From contig OY829654.1 in the NCBI GenBank assembly GCA_963691815.1, forward strand, positions 3,741,740 to 3,805,739: DNA of 64,000 nucleotides. The letters run 5' to 3'. Each line of letters begins with the position of its first letter. The first letter of the stretch is position 1. The notes under the pieces are model-generated. The model did not search any database, was not told the DNA's origin, and saw nothing but the letters and a program-made list of their open reading frames with translations. This DNA comes from Echiichthys vipera (taxonomy: Eukaryota > Chordata > Actinopteri > Perciformes > Trachinidae). The position numbers and the translations under genes are program-made. Shown here piece after piece: positions 11,747 to 23,971 of this stretch.

Positions 11747-14467
11747 CTGGAGACACAAAGGTGGGGAAAGCTTAGACTTTACAAATTCAAATCATTGAAT
11801 TATACATTCGATACATTTTTACATCTCTGCGGTGTGAACTAGCCTGGAAACCAGAGTTATTAATTCTTGATTTATTCTGAAATACTATTATTTTTTCACT
11901 GTTCAGAGTTTGATCGAATATCCGTTGAAGAAAAACATTTTAGAGCACTGTTCAGCTGCAATTTGAGAAAGTTTGGGACCCAGCAAATCATTTTGTTCCT
12001 GCTTCAAAACTGACCAAACACCACCTCAACTTGCATTAGGTTCAGCGCTACGTCATTTTGTTGCGTAATAATTACAAACAATAGATTCAAATATCATTGT
12101 TGCAAGAACCCGGACCTTTATGTGAGTGTGTTACACACCTGGACTTTGGTATGCGATGGTTCCCACATGCACACATCTTCCCAGTTAGTGTGCTTTATAT
12201 ACACCTCTGGAGGGGTATAGTCTTTATAGTCCTAAAAAAACAAGGAAATTGTGATTAACACTTAACACTTGATGATGAAATAAGACACAATCAATAAGGA
12301 AATATATACATTTGAAACATTCACGAGGCAAAGACTGCCTCAATGGACGCATGAGACAAATGTAGACGCTTCAGCGCGGACGCCTGTTTTAAAAAGGGAC
12401 AAAAAGAAGGGGTTTCTGGGTAACTGTAGGCAACAGATTTGTTGACATGCACAAAACAAAAATCTGCATCTGCCGTCCTGTGTGTCAAACAAAGGCTGAC
12501 TGGATGAGCACCAAACAAGTGCAGAGACAGATTCTTTTAAATCTTCTTCTATAGTATTAAGAAATATTTCACCGTTGAAATTATAACTCTGGTCCCACTT
12601 TTCTTTTGTCCTCTGGGACATGTTCATTCAACGTTAAGGCTGGAATATAAGCATATATTGTCACTTTTGGTCTTTATAATCGTACTGGGCAGATACAGGT
12701 TGTGGCTCATAGGTCCCATGTGGAAACAAGTGATAAACGTTTTACCAAAACCTGTCAAACATCAGGGAGTGAAACAGAAAAGCCAATCTGAACCCACCAA
12801 AATCAGTGTAATTCATCGCCTGGATACTAAATTATGTAAAGTCTTTGGTTTCTGCTGTTCAGCCTGAGGAGAATATTTCCCCTGCATTAACTGAGATGTA
12901 ACAGAATGAGGACAGGGTGTCAATGAGCATAATAACATTATTCTGTATTCTTATATTTTATGAGTCCAGGTCATAGATTCCTATCATCACACATTCTCTA
13001 CTAGAATTGGGCGATATGTCAATTTTCTGATGCCGATATGTTGGTCCAGGTCTGGGCAGTGCAAAATATAAATGAGCACCCCCCTAAAACTACTCAGCCA
13101 GTTGCGGATCCATCCAATCACCCGACACTATTCTCTAAATGTATGCAGCAGTGTAAGGCACACAAACGCAGAACTTCTACTTCCCATACTGAGCCTCATG
13201 GAGGAACTATCTCAACTCCAGAAGTGACCTCATTAGTTAACAGGGCTGTCTATAAAAAATAATCAATACTAAAAGCTAGTATCGGATTTGATACTAACTT
13301 GCAACAGTATTGATACGTTTGCGCTCAACAGTGCCGTCTCCGCCTCTTCCAGTTGACGCTTAATGCCACCCAGCAGCTAGAGCTCATCTCCCTGAGCACA
13401 TGAACGCTGGCTCATCCCCTCAACGACACTGAGCTGACTGACCACGGATAGCACCTCTGCTGGAGGACCGTAGCACCAGTTTTAGTAGAAAACAAACCAA
13501 GCAAAAGTGCTGTTTGGAAGAATTGAGCATACAAGGCTAACGACCAGGGAAAAGGCTAAGGCCTAGCGTCTAATAATAAACAGTAACGTTAATGGCAGAG
13601 CTAAGCAGCTAACAGCATCAGTCCAGCACGTCTAACGTTAATTTAACAGGAGGACACAATAACGTGTTCGAAGAGTCAACGGGACAGAAACGGTGGCAGC
13701 TGCTTTACCAACTCTGTTTAATCAGCAACGATAATACGGAGCTGAGTCAGCAGAAACACAGAAGATGAACAGGACTGTAGCTGAAGATGTTAGGACAGAC
13801 CAGATCCCTGTTTACACTGTGGAGAAACCTGACAACAACAACTTGTTCACCTCCTTCATGGAGTCATTTAATGTACACACAAACCTCTGAGCTAAACAAC
13901 ACAATAAAACTTTGAATTTGAACATATCGGTCATAAATTCACCCTACAGTTGCTTTTACTTTCTTGCACTATGTCAGACAACTTTTTAAAAGTGTTGTTA
14001 TTTGTATTGCTCTAATCTTTATTTTAAAATTGGACCTTCCTTTTTTGTAATTTTCTCTCTGTGGTATTGTGTATGGTGTATTTTCCTGCGTATCAGTATC
14101 AACTTTGAAATTCTAGTATCCTGGCAACCCTGTTATTTAATCAAAAACAAATTTCCCATATGCTAGCATCAATCCAAACAATAACAATTACAAACCCCAG
14201 CAAGAGATGATGGTGGGAATATGTATTTTAAGACAATTAAAGTCATATTTGACAATCTGGAGGAAATTCTGGAGAATGCATCGAGTGCGTCCTTCCTAAG
14301 GCAAAGCTATCACCACAAATGTCATCAGTATAAAAACACCGAAGCCCGGGCACGCTCACCTCTAGGTGATCTCGACAGAACTCCAAACCAATGTCTCCCA
14401 GGACCTTCTTGACATTTTTCCTCGCTTTCCGCAGACTGCCCAGGTTATTGACGGGGAGCTGGAACAT
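8774..14467 (-). CDS. adnp: adnp, activity-dependent neuroprotector homeobox protein (3 coding exons)
   Basis: Three coding exons join in frame: 14467-14360 (36 codons), 12231-12139 (31 codons) and 11746-8774 (990 codons plus stop). The predicted protein is 1057 residues; human ADNP is about 1100. The start MFQLPVNNLGSLRKARK matches the conserved ADNP N-terminus. The protein has nine C2H2-like fingers, a divergent homeodomain and an acidic C-terminal run. Known family role: a nuclear DNA-binding factor that works with CHD4 and HP1 to keep chromatin silent, and is needed for neural development. The neighbour dpm1 lies upstream on the same strand, as in other vertebrates. Teleosts carry two adnp paralogues, and I cannot say from sequence alone whether this is the a or b copy. 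Confidence 0.97.
11838..11930. repeat. Fragment of palindromic MITE family in adnp intron
   Basis: TGATTTATTCTGAAATACTA followed by TTCACTGTTCAGAGTTTGAT matches, in inverse orientation, the copies at 1-110 and 5891-6171. Confidence 0.55.
12139..12231 (-). CDS. adnp: adnp second coding exon
   Basis: Exactly 31 codons in phase 0, bounded by a tttttttag acceptor and a GTGTGT donor. It encodes DYKDYTPPEVYIKHTNWEDV followed by CMWEPSHTKVQ. This corresponds to the conserved WEDVxxWxPSxTKxQ segment just before the zinc fingers in vertebrate ADNP. Confidence 0.93.
13241..14132. mobile_element. hAT-type nonautonomous transposon in adnp intron
   Basis: Short inverted ends CAGGGCTG / CAACCCTG are flanked by 8-bp near-identical duplications, TTAGTTAA (13233-13240) and TTATTTAA (14133-14140), the hAT signature. 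Subterminal AGTATCGG/TATCAGTAT segments are also inverted. No transposase ORF in the 892 bp. Confidence 0.75.
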
Positions 14468-14476
14468 TCTGGCCAC
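14360..14476 (-). CDS. adnp: adnp first coding exon
   Basis: The acceptor (ttttcag) lies just before 14476, and nine untranslated bases precede the ATG at 14467-14465. The exon encodes MFQLPVNNLGSLRKARKN and onward to CRDHLE, then a GTGAGC donor. A GTG two codons upstream is in frame but is not needed, because the family starts at MFQLP. Confidence 0.93.
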
Positions 14477-15532
14477 CTGAAAAGAAAAGACACAGACGGC
14501 ATGTTATCATCAGGTGAAGGGTTTTATTTGGACAGGTGTCTGTTGACTTAACCCAGAGTCAGGGGTTTGCGGAAAATGACCCTTTACTCAACTGGACTTG
14601 ACTTCTATAACGTCTACAAAAGGGAAGCTTTGATCAAAACCCCGTTCAGACATAATATACGCAACATTGACGGCTTCAACTATCTCTCATAGTAATGAGT
14701 TTAAGGTATTTAGACGTGGTTATCCATCAAGGAATGCTTCATTATGGCTTTACTCAGACATGACTACAAATGTGATAACTAGTTATTGTCACGTCTGTTA
14801 TCAAGAGAGAATAAGTTGTTCCAAACAGACGAAAAAGCCAAAGTGGACCCTCGCAGGTATTCAGGGCTGCTTCGGTGGGGGCGTGTTATTTAAAAAGGTA
14901 CTGATGAGACCATTAAAACAATCCAGGTGGTCCAGTTTGAGTAGCAGACAAAGGCTTATCAAATGCCAAAACACTGCACACTGGTTTGAGATAAACGCAG
15001 AGAGAAACGTACAACCATGTAAAGTTCACAGGTCACAGGAGCTACAATTCATGCATGCGCACAAGGACAAACGTGGGTGATGCTATACACATTCCCACCG
15101 AAGGGTTCACACTACTTCGCTGATTGACGTGCATCGGTAAGGCACCAAGATACACAGCAATGAGCCCCAGCAAAGGCAGGGTGGAAGAAGACCGTAAACA
15201 TGGATGTAAACAACGCAAATCGCAGGGTTGGGTCAAGGAGGGATTGTTTTTTTTTGTAATTCACATGTGTCGCTCTGCCACGTCACGGATTTTGCAATAC
15301 CGTCATTACTTACACCTTTTAGCACACACACACAGATATGCACAAGGAAGATCTACTGCTGCATGTGTGGTAGCAGCTACGTGTCTACTAGAAGCCTAAC
15401 TGTAGAGATGTGTTAAGACTTACTTATAAGCGTTAAAGAGAACTTGCGCCTGATCATGTTTTGATTCAGAATGTGCACAGAGAGACCAATGGGGCAGACG
15501 GGTCTGTTATGCATTTGTGTAAAAGAGAACAC

Positions 15533-15534
<2 letters not shown>

Positions 15535-15567
<33 letters not shown>

Positions 15568-15568
15568 C
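15535..15568. repeat. (GA)n microsatellite
   Basis: A run of GA dinucleotides with one GC interruption. Confidence 0.85.
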
Positions 15569-16719
15569 CGAGCGCGGAGCAAAGAGTGAGTCGATGTGCT
15601 GCGTGCAGCTGAACAGGTACGGAAGAGGGGAGGCTGTCCGCTCTTTAATCAAGGAAAGTCTATTAGCCCGGCTTCATCAGACAAATCGCATAAGCTTATT
15701 AGTTCTGGGCCTTTCAGTTAATTTTCGATTTCCAAGGAGCGTTATCAACGGTGAAGAGCAAAATGCCTCTGGATACAATTCAAAAGACCTGCAACCAATT
15801 ACAGAAGTGAAACGCCAGTGCCTGCACAGAGGAAAACAAAGGCAGCCGGGTCACAAACTTTCACTAAATACAAATAAACAGTTCACTGAAATCACGAGAA
15901 ATGGACAAAACAGTAACAGAATCATATCTGATCGGCACGGTCGGGTTTGACAGCAGCTCAGAGTTTCGTGAGCCGGGAAAAACTGCACTGAACGGACCCG
16001 CGGACTGGACGGTGACGCTGTCAGTCATCTTAAACCCGCCCCACATGAGATACTTTGATTAGTCTGCACAATATCAAGACCCTGGAAATCTGTGTGTGTG
16101 TGGGAGGGGAGCCAGACTTATCTGCCTGAACACATGAAACATGACTTTAGCAGATGTGTCTTGTTTCCAGGCTACTGTTTTCTTGCTTAGATGCAGGTTG
16201 CGCAGCATTACAGTTCACTGAAAACTCAACAACAGCACGGCTATTACGAAGTGTGAGAACCAATCTCATTAACGAACTCAACTCCAGTACATTATGGAGC
16301 AGGCTCCTCCTCCCAAACACAAGTAGGCATACGCCATTTTCATTCCCATTTGGAGCCAGTAAACAGACTTTTTTCAATACAGTGAAATAGATGTAATCAT
16401 GTTTTGAGTTGGGTAAATCTGTGATATTATACCATTACCTCAAAAACAATAATGTGATATAAATTTGAGGTCATATCGCCCACCCCTAGTGACTAGATGC
16501 TAGCTCATGAGATGGTTAAGGTTAGGCATTGACCTCAAATAGTCGAGGTTGCATGGTTATGGTTCGGCATAGAGGGTTAGGGTTCTGGTCGATTTCACTA
16601 CTTTTCCCATCTGGACGTGACCGTTTCAGAGGCTGTGCTGATGTTTAGGAGGCAAACACACGCACGCAACTCATTTGTCTGACGTCAAGGATACGCACAC
16701 TGAGCGTAAACATTCTTAC

Positions 16720-17099
16720 TAGAGATGCACCGATCCAATCCCCTACCTGGAGCGAGTGTACCGGCTGATGCCAGATACCGATCCGATACCACTGTTGAAT
16801 ATGAATGAACCGTACACCTGCCCATGTGAGTGAAGGCATCAGGCTTGACGTAAACAATTAGCCTTGTTAAAGAAAAAGCTAACAAATGAACACAGATGTA
16901 AATGGACGTAATATGGTTGCTCCTCTTGATGATGTAGCCGGTGTTGCAAACGTAGAATTGAAGTGACTGGATCGTTTTAACTGTATTGTTGCGTATGATA
17001 TTATAAACAAAGAAATGACTGGATCGGCCTTGTTCATCCGATATCTGATCCGGCTAATTAGTCAAAATCGGAGCCGGGTATCAGATCGGTGCATCTGTA
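16720..17099. mobile_element. hAT-type MITE with GATGCACCGATC ends
   Basis: Inverted ends TAGAGATGCACCGATC and GATCGGTGCATCTGTA enclose 380 bp. Flanks ATTCTTAC (16712-16719) and ATTCTCAC (17100-17107) match at 7 of 8 positions, fitting an 8-bp hAT target duplication. Confidence 0.85.
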
Positions 17100-17962
17100 A
17101 TTCTCACATAACACAACTTTGGTTTGTTTAAAAGAAAACTCCAGTGTGTTTTTACAAAAGTTGCACGCTGGTACGTAATGGTTTATTCATGATAACTACA
17201 GTTTAGTTTTTTCTGCATACTAAAATAAAAAAAAGCCAATGACAAAATGATGTTTGAGTCTGAATGACCAGCCAAACCTCACTCAGCTGTCTGGAGTAAA
17301 AGGACAGATTGCTCACAGAGAGGCAGACCAATGATTAAATAAATAAAACTCTCGCGCATGCATTATCACGCGTCATCGTCACTAACTACGCCCTTTCAAA
17401 ATATGATTTCCGGGTCCAAACCTCGTATTTCTACAACGCAGCCGTGCCGTGTTCCCCGTTGTTTGAACAAATCTGATCAATTGTCATTTGACCTCTTCCT
17501 TATGGATGAAAAAGACGTCCAACTGACGAAAGAGGTGATCGTAAATGTTCAAATGTTCGGCTGTTGTGTCCGTTTTATATCAACAGAGCGTTTGGACCCG
17601 GACATTGTATTTTGAAAGGGTGTTACGTCAGAGTGAGCAGCCGGATGAGTTCAGCACTAGTGACGGCACCTTCTGCCAGAGGAAATAGGGGGCTGTTTAA
17701 TTCACATTATGACAGCGGCAGGTCGAATGTCTGTTCAAATCAGAGCTCCGTGTAGTGAGGTCAAAGGTCACTGACGCCCGATGACATAGAGGCAGCTGGG
17801 TGACAACGAACAGCACAGTCCCAAACAATTCCTGTGAACACCTCAGCTCATTTCCCTTCTAGAAAACACCGCACAGAGAAGGGGAACTGGGCGTGCGCGC
17901 TCCCACCAACTGTTGGGAAGTGAGTTTCTGTCCGTCCGGCTGGTCGTCTCACCGCCTCGCTC

Positions 17963-17964
17963 GC

Positions 17965-18033
<69 letters not shown>
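17963..18033. repeat. (CTGT)n microsatellite
   Basis: About 17 tandem CTGT units in adnp intronic sequence. Confidence 0.97.
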
Positions 18034-18120
18034 TCCATTCAGAAATGTGCAAGTTCTGGGGTGAGTGAAAGAGACACATACCCTTGCCACTTCCCCTCTC
18101 TGTCCATCTTTCCTGCTTCC

Positions 18121-18145
18121 CCCCACTGCTCGCAGATGGCGCTAG
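18121..18145 (+). promoter_or_regulatory. CTCF-like motif in adnp intron
   Basis: TGCTCGCAGATGGCGCTAG fits the CTCF core loosely (AGATGGCGCTA). It sits next to further GGCGCC-bearing sequence at 18215-18230. Motif-based only. Confidence 0.3.
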
Positions 18146-18265
18146 AGAGGAGCTCCCTTATGTAAGCCTCCCTCTACTCTGCCCCCTTTCTCTCCCTGCC
18201 TCGCAATACCATCACAGAATGGCGCCTCCTATTGAGTCAGCAGCAGCCTCTACAATATGTCTGCA

Positions 18266-18745
18266 GTGGAGGAGGGAGGGAGGGAGGGTAAGGGAGGGAG
18301 GGGATGTTGGAAGGGAGGGAGGGAGGAAGGGGAGGGACAGAAGGAGCTAGAGAGATCAGTGAAGGGGGAGGGGGAGAGAGAGAGAGAGGGAGGATGAGGT
18401 GGAGGGGGTGAGGGAGCTGGGTGGGAGAGAGAGAGGGGGGGGCGAGTGAGCTAGGGTGGAAGGAGTGCGAGGGGAGAGATGAGAGAGGAGTGAGAGAGGA
18501 GTGAGAGGGAGCGACGGAAGTGGAGGGGGGGAAGGGAAGGGAGGCAGGGAGGGAGGGAGGGAAGAGTCTGGGGGGGAGAGAAATGGAAGAGGGTGAGGGA
18601 AAGAGGGGGCGATGGATAGGCGGGGAGGGGAGGGGGTGTGAGGAAGAAAAGGAGAAAGGAAAAAAAAAAGCCAAGGAGAGGCAGGCTGGGTGGGAGGGAA
18701 GGGAGGGAGAGAAGGAAGAGGAGAGGGAGGAGAGGAGGCTGCTGG
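18266..18745. repeat. 480-bp purine-rich tract
   Basis: Nearly pure A/G on the plus strand (GGGAGGGA, GAGAGA, GGAAGG blocks) with few C/T interruptions. It creates long spurious Ser/Pro open frames on the minus strand. Such tracts can form triplex (H-DNA) structures. Confidence 0.95.
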
Positions 18746-18790
18746 CACAAAACAGGTTTCCCCCTTCCACAAAAAAGGGCCTACAAACCT

Positions 18791-18985
18791 TCAAACACAG
18801 ATCCGCACGCTCACCGCTCACTCCGACCTCCACCGGGACTCAAACACAGATCCTCACGCTCACTCCGACCTCCACCGGGACTCAAACACAGATCCTCACG
18901 CTCACTCCGACCTCCACCGGGACTCAAACACAGATCCTCACGCTCACTCCAACCTCCACCGGGACTCAAACACAGATCCTCACCC
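18791..18985. repeat. 42-bp minisatellite, about 4 copies
   Basis: Units of CAAACACAGATCCTCACGCT + CACTCCGACCTCCACCGGGACT. Starts are at 18841, 18883, 18925 and 18967, exactly 42 bp apart, plus a first unit at 18792 with a 7-bp insertion. Unrelated in sequence to the 42-bp array at 30956. Confidence 0.93.
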
Positions 18986-19180
18986 TCACCGCTCCCTCCA
19001 CCGGGACACCGTCACCTGTGCTCTGGTTGTTTGCACTTCCCCTTCAACGTGCAGATGTTTGCAGCTGCGTGTGACACATCCATATTTACAAAAGTTTGAG
19101 ATGCTTGAAGTGCATTTGGGTCCAACACCTGTCTGTAGCCCTTAGCAACAAAGCTGAGGGTCTGTGTGTGTATGTAGCTC

Positions 19181-19181
19181 T

Positions 19182-19273
<92 letters not shown>
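19181..19273. repeat. (TG)n microsatellite
   Basis: About 46 uninterrupted TG dinucleotides. A second shorter TG run lies at 19443-19474. Confidence 0.97.
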
Positions 19274-19275
<2 letters not shown>

Positions 19276-19438
19276 CCATGATCATAATGTGACACTTGTC
19301 CTGCTCCTCCCCCCTGGATCCAACACCTGGTGCAGGTGCATCCCAACCCCGGTGTCACCTGTATGAACCCTGATATTCTGATCACCTTTGTTTCACCACC
19401 AGTTTAAAAGCACATGATGTGACTTATACACCACAGTA

Positions 19439-19475
<37 letters not shown>

Positions 19476-19779
19476 ATGTGGTGGTAGTGAATGTGTGTCC
19501 CAGAGAGCAAACTCTCCAGTCTGCACCGTGGTGTCAGTTTAGCTCCACTTTGAATATTCACAGCTTTTCCCACATTGAAAACGTTAAAGTCGGGGTAGCT
19601 TTCACGGTAACGGTAACGGTGCCGGTGACGGTAACGGTGGTGTCAGTGGATGTAATCTGGGGTAAACATCTGGCACTATCCAGATCGGTTTGTCAGGGAG
19701 CTGCTGACAAAGACTGAGGGGGGGAGAGAGACACACACACACACACCGCGCTAAGTTAGCATGCTAAGCTAGCTAACTC

Positions 19780-20560
19780 GCATTAACAACACGGACCGTT
19801 CAAAACTAAAACTGCCGTTTCTCTCGTTATTCCCCCCCCCCAACAGAGGACACTCGCCTTTATCTCACCTCGGGTGTAAACAAGTAATTAAACTTGAGGT
19901 TCCGTTGACTTGGAGGGGGCTACGTTAGCTCCATCCACAGCGTCGGTTAGAAACGTTACTCCACCGCCGCCACCATCACCTCCACCACCGTCACCCGCGC
20001 TAACATCCAACTACCTCCGCGACGGTTACGGACAACACCGCGACAGACTACTTTACCTGCTTTCACATCCAGCGCTCCCGTTTGAGTCAAATGTGTCCCC
20101 CCTGGATGACTGAGGCGATGTACGGACACTTTCACTTGTCGTCCCCCCCTCTCCCGGATATCTCGGTAATATCCTTTCGGGTGACAACTCTCTTCGCGTC
20201 GGGGGAAAGCAGCCACCCCGGCCCCCGTCGGTTTGTTTGTCTTCCCCTGAAAACACGGCTCTTTCCTCGCCGAAAAAAGGGCTATCCTCTCCCCTGTGGT
20301 CCGGCAAACGGGAACAGAAAGCCTGTGAGCCTCATTAGACAATCAAAACCTCCATTTCCTGGCGTGGTGAGGGCGGACACATGTCCCTGTTGTCGGGGAG
20401 CAACTACCGGCGGACCCGCTCTTTCACGCGGATAGCCCGAAGTCAGTCTACGTTTGCCCGGCAGCCGAAAAGGTTTTACCCCTTCTTGTCTCTGACAGAC
20501 AATACACATCCAGCCGAGCAGCTCTCCTATCCAAAATGGCGCAAATAAAAGGGGCGGAAG
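19780..20560 (-). promoter_or_regulatory. adnp: CpG-rich adnp promoter / 5' noncoding exon zone
   Basis: This is the densest CpG stretch upstream of the adnp coding exons. On the minus strand a strong donor (AAAGCAG then GTAAAG, near 20057) could close a noncoding first exon. Near 20529-20565 there are an AAAATGGCGC YY1-like box, a GGGGCGG GC box and a GGAAGT ETS core, common at vertebrate transcription starts. The assignment to adnp rests on position and strand; the transcription start itself is not visible. Confidence 0.5.
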
Positions 20561-21115
20561 TGACATCTACTTGATTAGCATAAATAATCTCATTGTGAGA
20601 TCCTCCTCGCGAGCCCGGCTCGTGATAACTCTTGATTGGTCCGTCAATCAATTTGGCCAATTAAGCGTTTCAGTTCAAAACACAGAAAAACACACAACCA
20701 CACAACCTACCTCGTGCCTCAGCACCGCAGCGGGTCTTTGGTTCCCGTGTTCGAGTCCGTGAGATAAACAACCCCACACAGTAGTGACGGGGTCCGGCCG
20801 GCAGCGGGCGTCCTTCTGGAGTGGGTTTCAACGGGTTTGGAGCATGCGCAGTTTGGCTACATCTGGCGTCCCCCCCCCCCTCCATCCCCTCCCCTCTCTC
20901 CCCCTCCATCCTCCCCCCTCTCTCCCCCTCCGCCCCCGCCTCCTCCCCTGCAGAGGCTCGGATGCACACGGAGCCTCAGCACCCAGCTGGAGTGACCAAG
21001 CTGTTGAGCCTGTCCGGCAGTATAAGTGTCTGGGGACTGTTGTTGATGACAGGGTGTCCTTTGCAGTGGCGTGCACAAGGGTGAAGGGCAGGGGCGGGGA
21101 AAAAAATCAATAAAA

Positions 21116-22757
21116 AGGGCATCTAGCACATCCTCGCCACTGAAGAGGGCGCATTTGGCTTCTAGAGGGCACTTTAGCACACGTTCAGGTTCTAAGAGGG
21201 CACTTTAACATGCATTTAGGTTCTTAGAGGGCACTTTAACACGCTTGTTGGCACCTAGAGGGCACTTTAGCACACATTTTGGCTCCTAGAGGGCACTTTA
21301 GCACATGTTTTGGCTCCCAAGAGGAAACTTTTACACACATTTAGGGAACTTTAGCACACATTTAGGCTCCTAGAGTGCACTTTCGCACAAAGTTTGGCTC
21401 CTAGAGTGCACTTTAGTACATGTTTTGCTCCCAAATGGTTTTGGGTCTTAGAGGGCACTTTAACACAAATGTTGGCACCTAGAAGGCACTTTAGCACGTG
21501 TTCCGGCTCCTAGAGGGCCCTTTAGCACACATTTTGGCTCCTAGAGTGCACTTTAGCACAAGTTTTGGCTCCTAGAGGGCACTTTAGCACGTGTTTCAGC
21601 TTCTAGAGGGCACTTTATCACACGTTTTGGCTCCTAGAGGACACTTTAGCACAAGTTTTGGCTCCTAGAGGACACTTTAGCACGTGTTTCAGCTTCTAGA
21701 GGGCATTTTAAAGTGCATTTTGGACGCCAGTGGTCCTTTGAGCTTCAGGTTGATGCCGTGTGCAAAAAAGCCAAACAGCGCACATATTTTTTTTTCGGAA
21801 GCTCAGGAACATAAACACTGACTCAATTCAATTCAATAAAAAAAAAAGTTCTCTCAGGACACTTCACAGAGTAGGTAAAGACCACACTCTATACTCTTTC
21901 CCTACTTTAACTCTTTGTCTTTTTGACGGACTGATAAGGAATGCCAGCTCCGTCCGGGGTTCCCCCCCTCGACTCTGTGGAGTTGGTGGGAGAGAGGAGG
22001 ATGGTGACGAAGCTCTCCTCCATGACGGAGAATGACTCCCACCCCCTGCAGGGAACTCTTCACAGCCCTGGAGAGCTCCTTCAGCGACAGGCTGCGTCAC
22101 CCAAAGTGTGTGTATCGCAGGTCTTTCCTTCCTGCAGCTGTCAAACTGTACAACCAGCACTGCTCCAGACCGCACACACCAAAACAACAATAATGACAAT
22201 AACTGCACTTTAACGTTCAGCAGCTGGGTTCACCTTAGCCTGAACTTGACCTTGGAAAGGTGTTCGAACCGTGAATGATGATTTACTAATATAACAGTAA
22301 AGTGGGCATCAACCTGAAGCTCAAAGGACCACTGCCGTCCAAAATGCGTGTTAAAGTGCCCTCTAGAAGCTGAAACACGTGCTAAAGTGCCCTCTAGGAG
22401 CCTAAACGTGTGCTAAAGTGCACTCTAGGAGCCAAAACTTGGGCTAAAGTGCACTCTAGGAGCCACAACTTGTGCTAAAGTGCCCTCTAGGAGCCAAAAC
22501 GTGTGCTAAAGTGCCTTCTAGGAGCCAAAACTTGTGCTAAACTGCCCTCTAGGAGCCAAAACTTGTGCTAAAGTGCACTCTAGGAGCCAAAACTTGTGCT
22601 AAAGTGGCTTCTAGGAGCTAAAACTTGTGCTAAAGTGCCCTCTAGGAGCCAAAACTTGTGCTAAAGTGCACTCTAGGAGCCTAAATGTGTGCCAAAGTTC
22701 CCTAAATGTGTGTAAAAGTTTCCTCTTGGGCGCCAAAACGTGTGCTAAAGTGCCCGT
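21116..22757. mobile_element. Foldback element with arms of inverted 31-bp tandem repeats
   Basis: The left arm (21116-21748) repeats GAGGGCACTTTAGCACAxxT in tandem about 18-20 times. The right arm (22305-22757) carries the reverse complement (GCTAAAGTGCCCTCTAGGAG, 31-bp period). The innermost arm segments are unique and inverted: CAGTGGTCCTTTGAGCTTCA at about 21730 against its complement at about 22315. The 556-bp loop holds a LINE-like coding fragment. No transposase is seen. Confidence 0.88.
21941..22213 (+). pseudogene. LINE reverse-transcriptase C-terminal fragment inside foldback loop
   Basis: The reading PPLDSVELVGERRMVTKLSS then MTENDSHPLQGTLHSPGEL and RQAASPKVCVSQVFPSCSCQ resembles the C-terminal tail of fish LINE polyproteins (HPLH...GRL...RCRxxRFxxSFxPxAV pattern), decayed. 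Function lost. Confidence 0.5.
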
Positions 22758-23061
22758 TAACACAAAGGTTAGCACAATAAATGAATCCCTGTGCAGCACG
22801 TGTTGAATGATGTGGCGAGCCTCTGAAGTTGTGATTTATTGGGCCTGGTATCAGATGCATAAGATAAAATCCTGACATCTGATCCGCACCACTGCCCACG
22901 ACCACACTCCTGCCACTTTCTGTGCATTGAGTGTTTTTAATGATAGAATAGTACCTGACTGGCTCTAGGTTCAGTGTTTAGTAATATGAATTTAAGTATG
23001 CAACATGATACAAGTGCCTTCTCCAAGACAGGGTCACGGGTCATTTTTAAGGAGCATATTG

Positions 23062-23409
23062 GTGAGGTGGTTAGCACTGTCGCCTCACAGCAAGAGGGTT
23101 CCTGGTTTGAATCCCGGCTGGGGCCCTTCTGTGTGGAGTTTGCATGTTCTCCCCGTGTCTGCGTGGGTTTTCTCCGGGTTCTCCGGTTTCCTCCCACAGT
23201 CCAAAGACGTGCAGGTGTTCGGTTCATTGATGACTCTAAATTGCCCGTAGGTGTGAATGGTTGTCTGTCTCTGTGCGTCTCTATGTGTCCTGTGATAGAC
23301 TGGTGCCCTGTCCAGGGTGTACCCCGCCTCACGCCCGATGTCAGCTGGGATCGGCTCCAGCCCCCCTGCGACCCCGACAGGGACAAGCGGTTGAAGATGA
23401 ATGAATGAT
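23062..23409 (+). mobile_element. tRNA-derived SINE, family A
   Basis: The head GGTGGTTAGCACTGTCGCCT and B-box GGTTTGAATCCCGG are intact, followed by the shared family body and a GAATGAATG tail. This is the best-preserved copy in the window. Confidence 0.88.
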
Positions 23410-23971
23410 ATTCTTTAATATTATGTTTATATAAATAAACCCAAACCAGTACAAAACACTACAAACTTGGAGGTTTCAGGGTCCCTGGGGCATCTGTCCA
23501 CTTTGTAATCCGGCCTTACACACAAGTGCGATGTTAAATGTCCTAACTATCTGACTTCTACTGATTGACATTTGTGTATATGAGAAAGATGTACAAACTG
23601 GTACCTGGGGACTGCTACTGCCGCACCATGTGCTGGTTAAGAGAGGTGGTTGAAAGCTCCATAAGAGTGTGAAGAACCACTCATGACTTTAGCGTTCAAC
23701 TTCCTTTGTTGTTGGGTAAGCTTCCGGTGAGCTGGGACGTGTGGCGGGCATTATGGGAATCATCCAGGACGGGGCCCGGGGCCCGGGGTCCTCCTTTACA
23801 TGGTTTTGACTGAACGCTCTTAAAGTTAAACCGTAAACCGCCGGGGCTCACAGAAATCAACAGCCCCATGCATTTAGTTCAGGTTTCACCTCGAGTACAA
23901 ACTGGAAGAAAGAAGGAAAGACTGTTGCTCGCCGTTCATTCAGAAAACAACAGAAGCAACTATACAAAGAG

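Larger units (their letters stand above)
20561..23971. other. Intergenic region between adnp promoter and dpm1 3' end
   Basis: No gene supported. It contains a poly-C/pyrimidine stretch (20868-20945), the foldback element (21116-22757), a SINE (23062-23409) and about 500 bp of unremarkable sequence before the dpm1 poly(A) site. Confidence 0.7.

Noticed and set aside
15471..15950. 159-codon plus-strand ORF
   Set aside because: Contains a GA-repeat Arg/Glu run and no recognisable domain. It lies within an adnp intron, antisense to the gene, with no conservation signal visible.
18237..18833. Long proline/serine-rich minus-strand ORFs in adnp intron 1
   Set aside because: They are translations of the purine-rich tract (low complexity), not protein-like.
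22937..23408. Opposing 144-149 codon ORFs around 23.2 kb
   Set aside because: The same peptides recur at 2.2, 27.9, 49.6 and 57.7 kb. They are frames through SINE family A.
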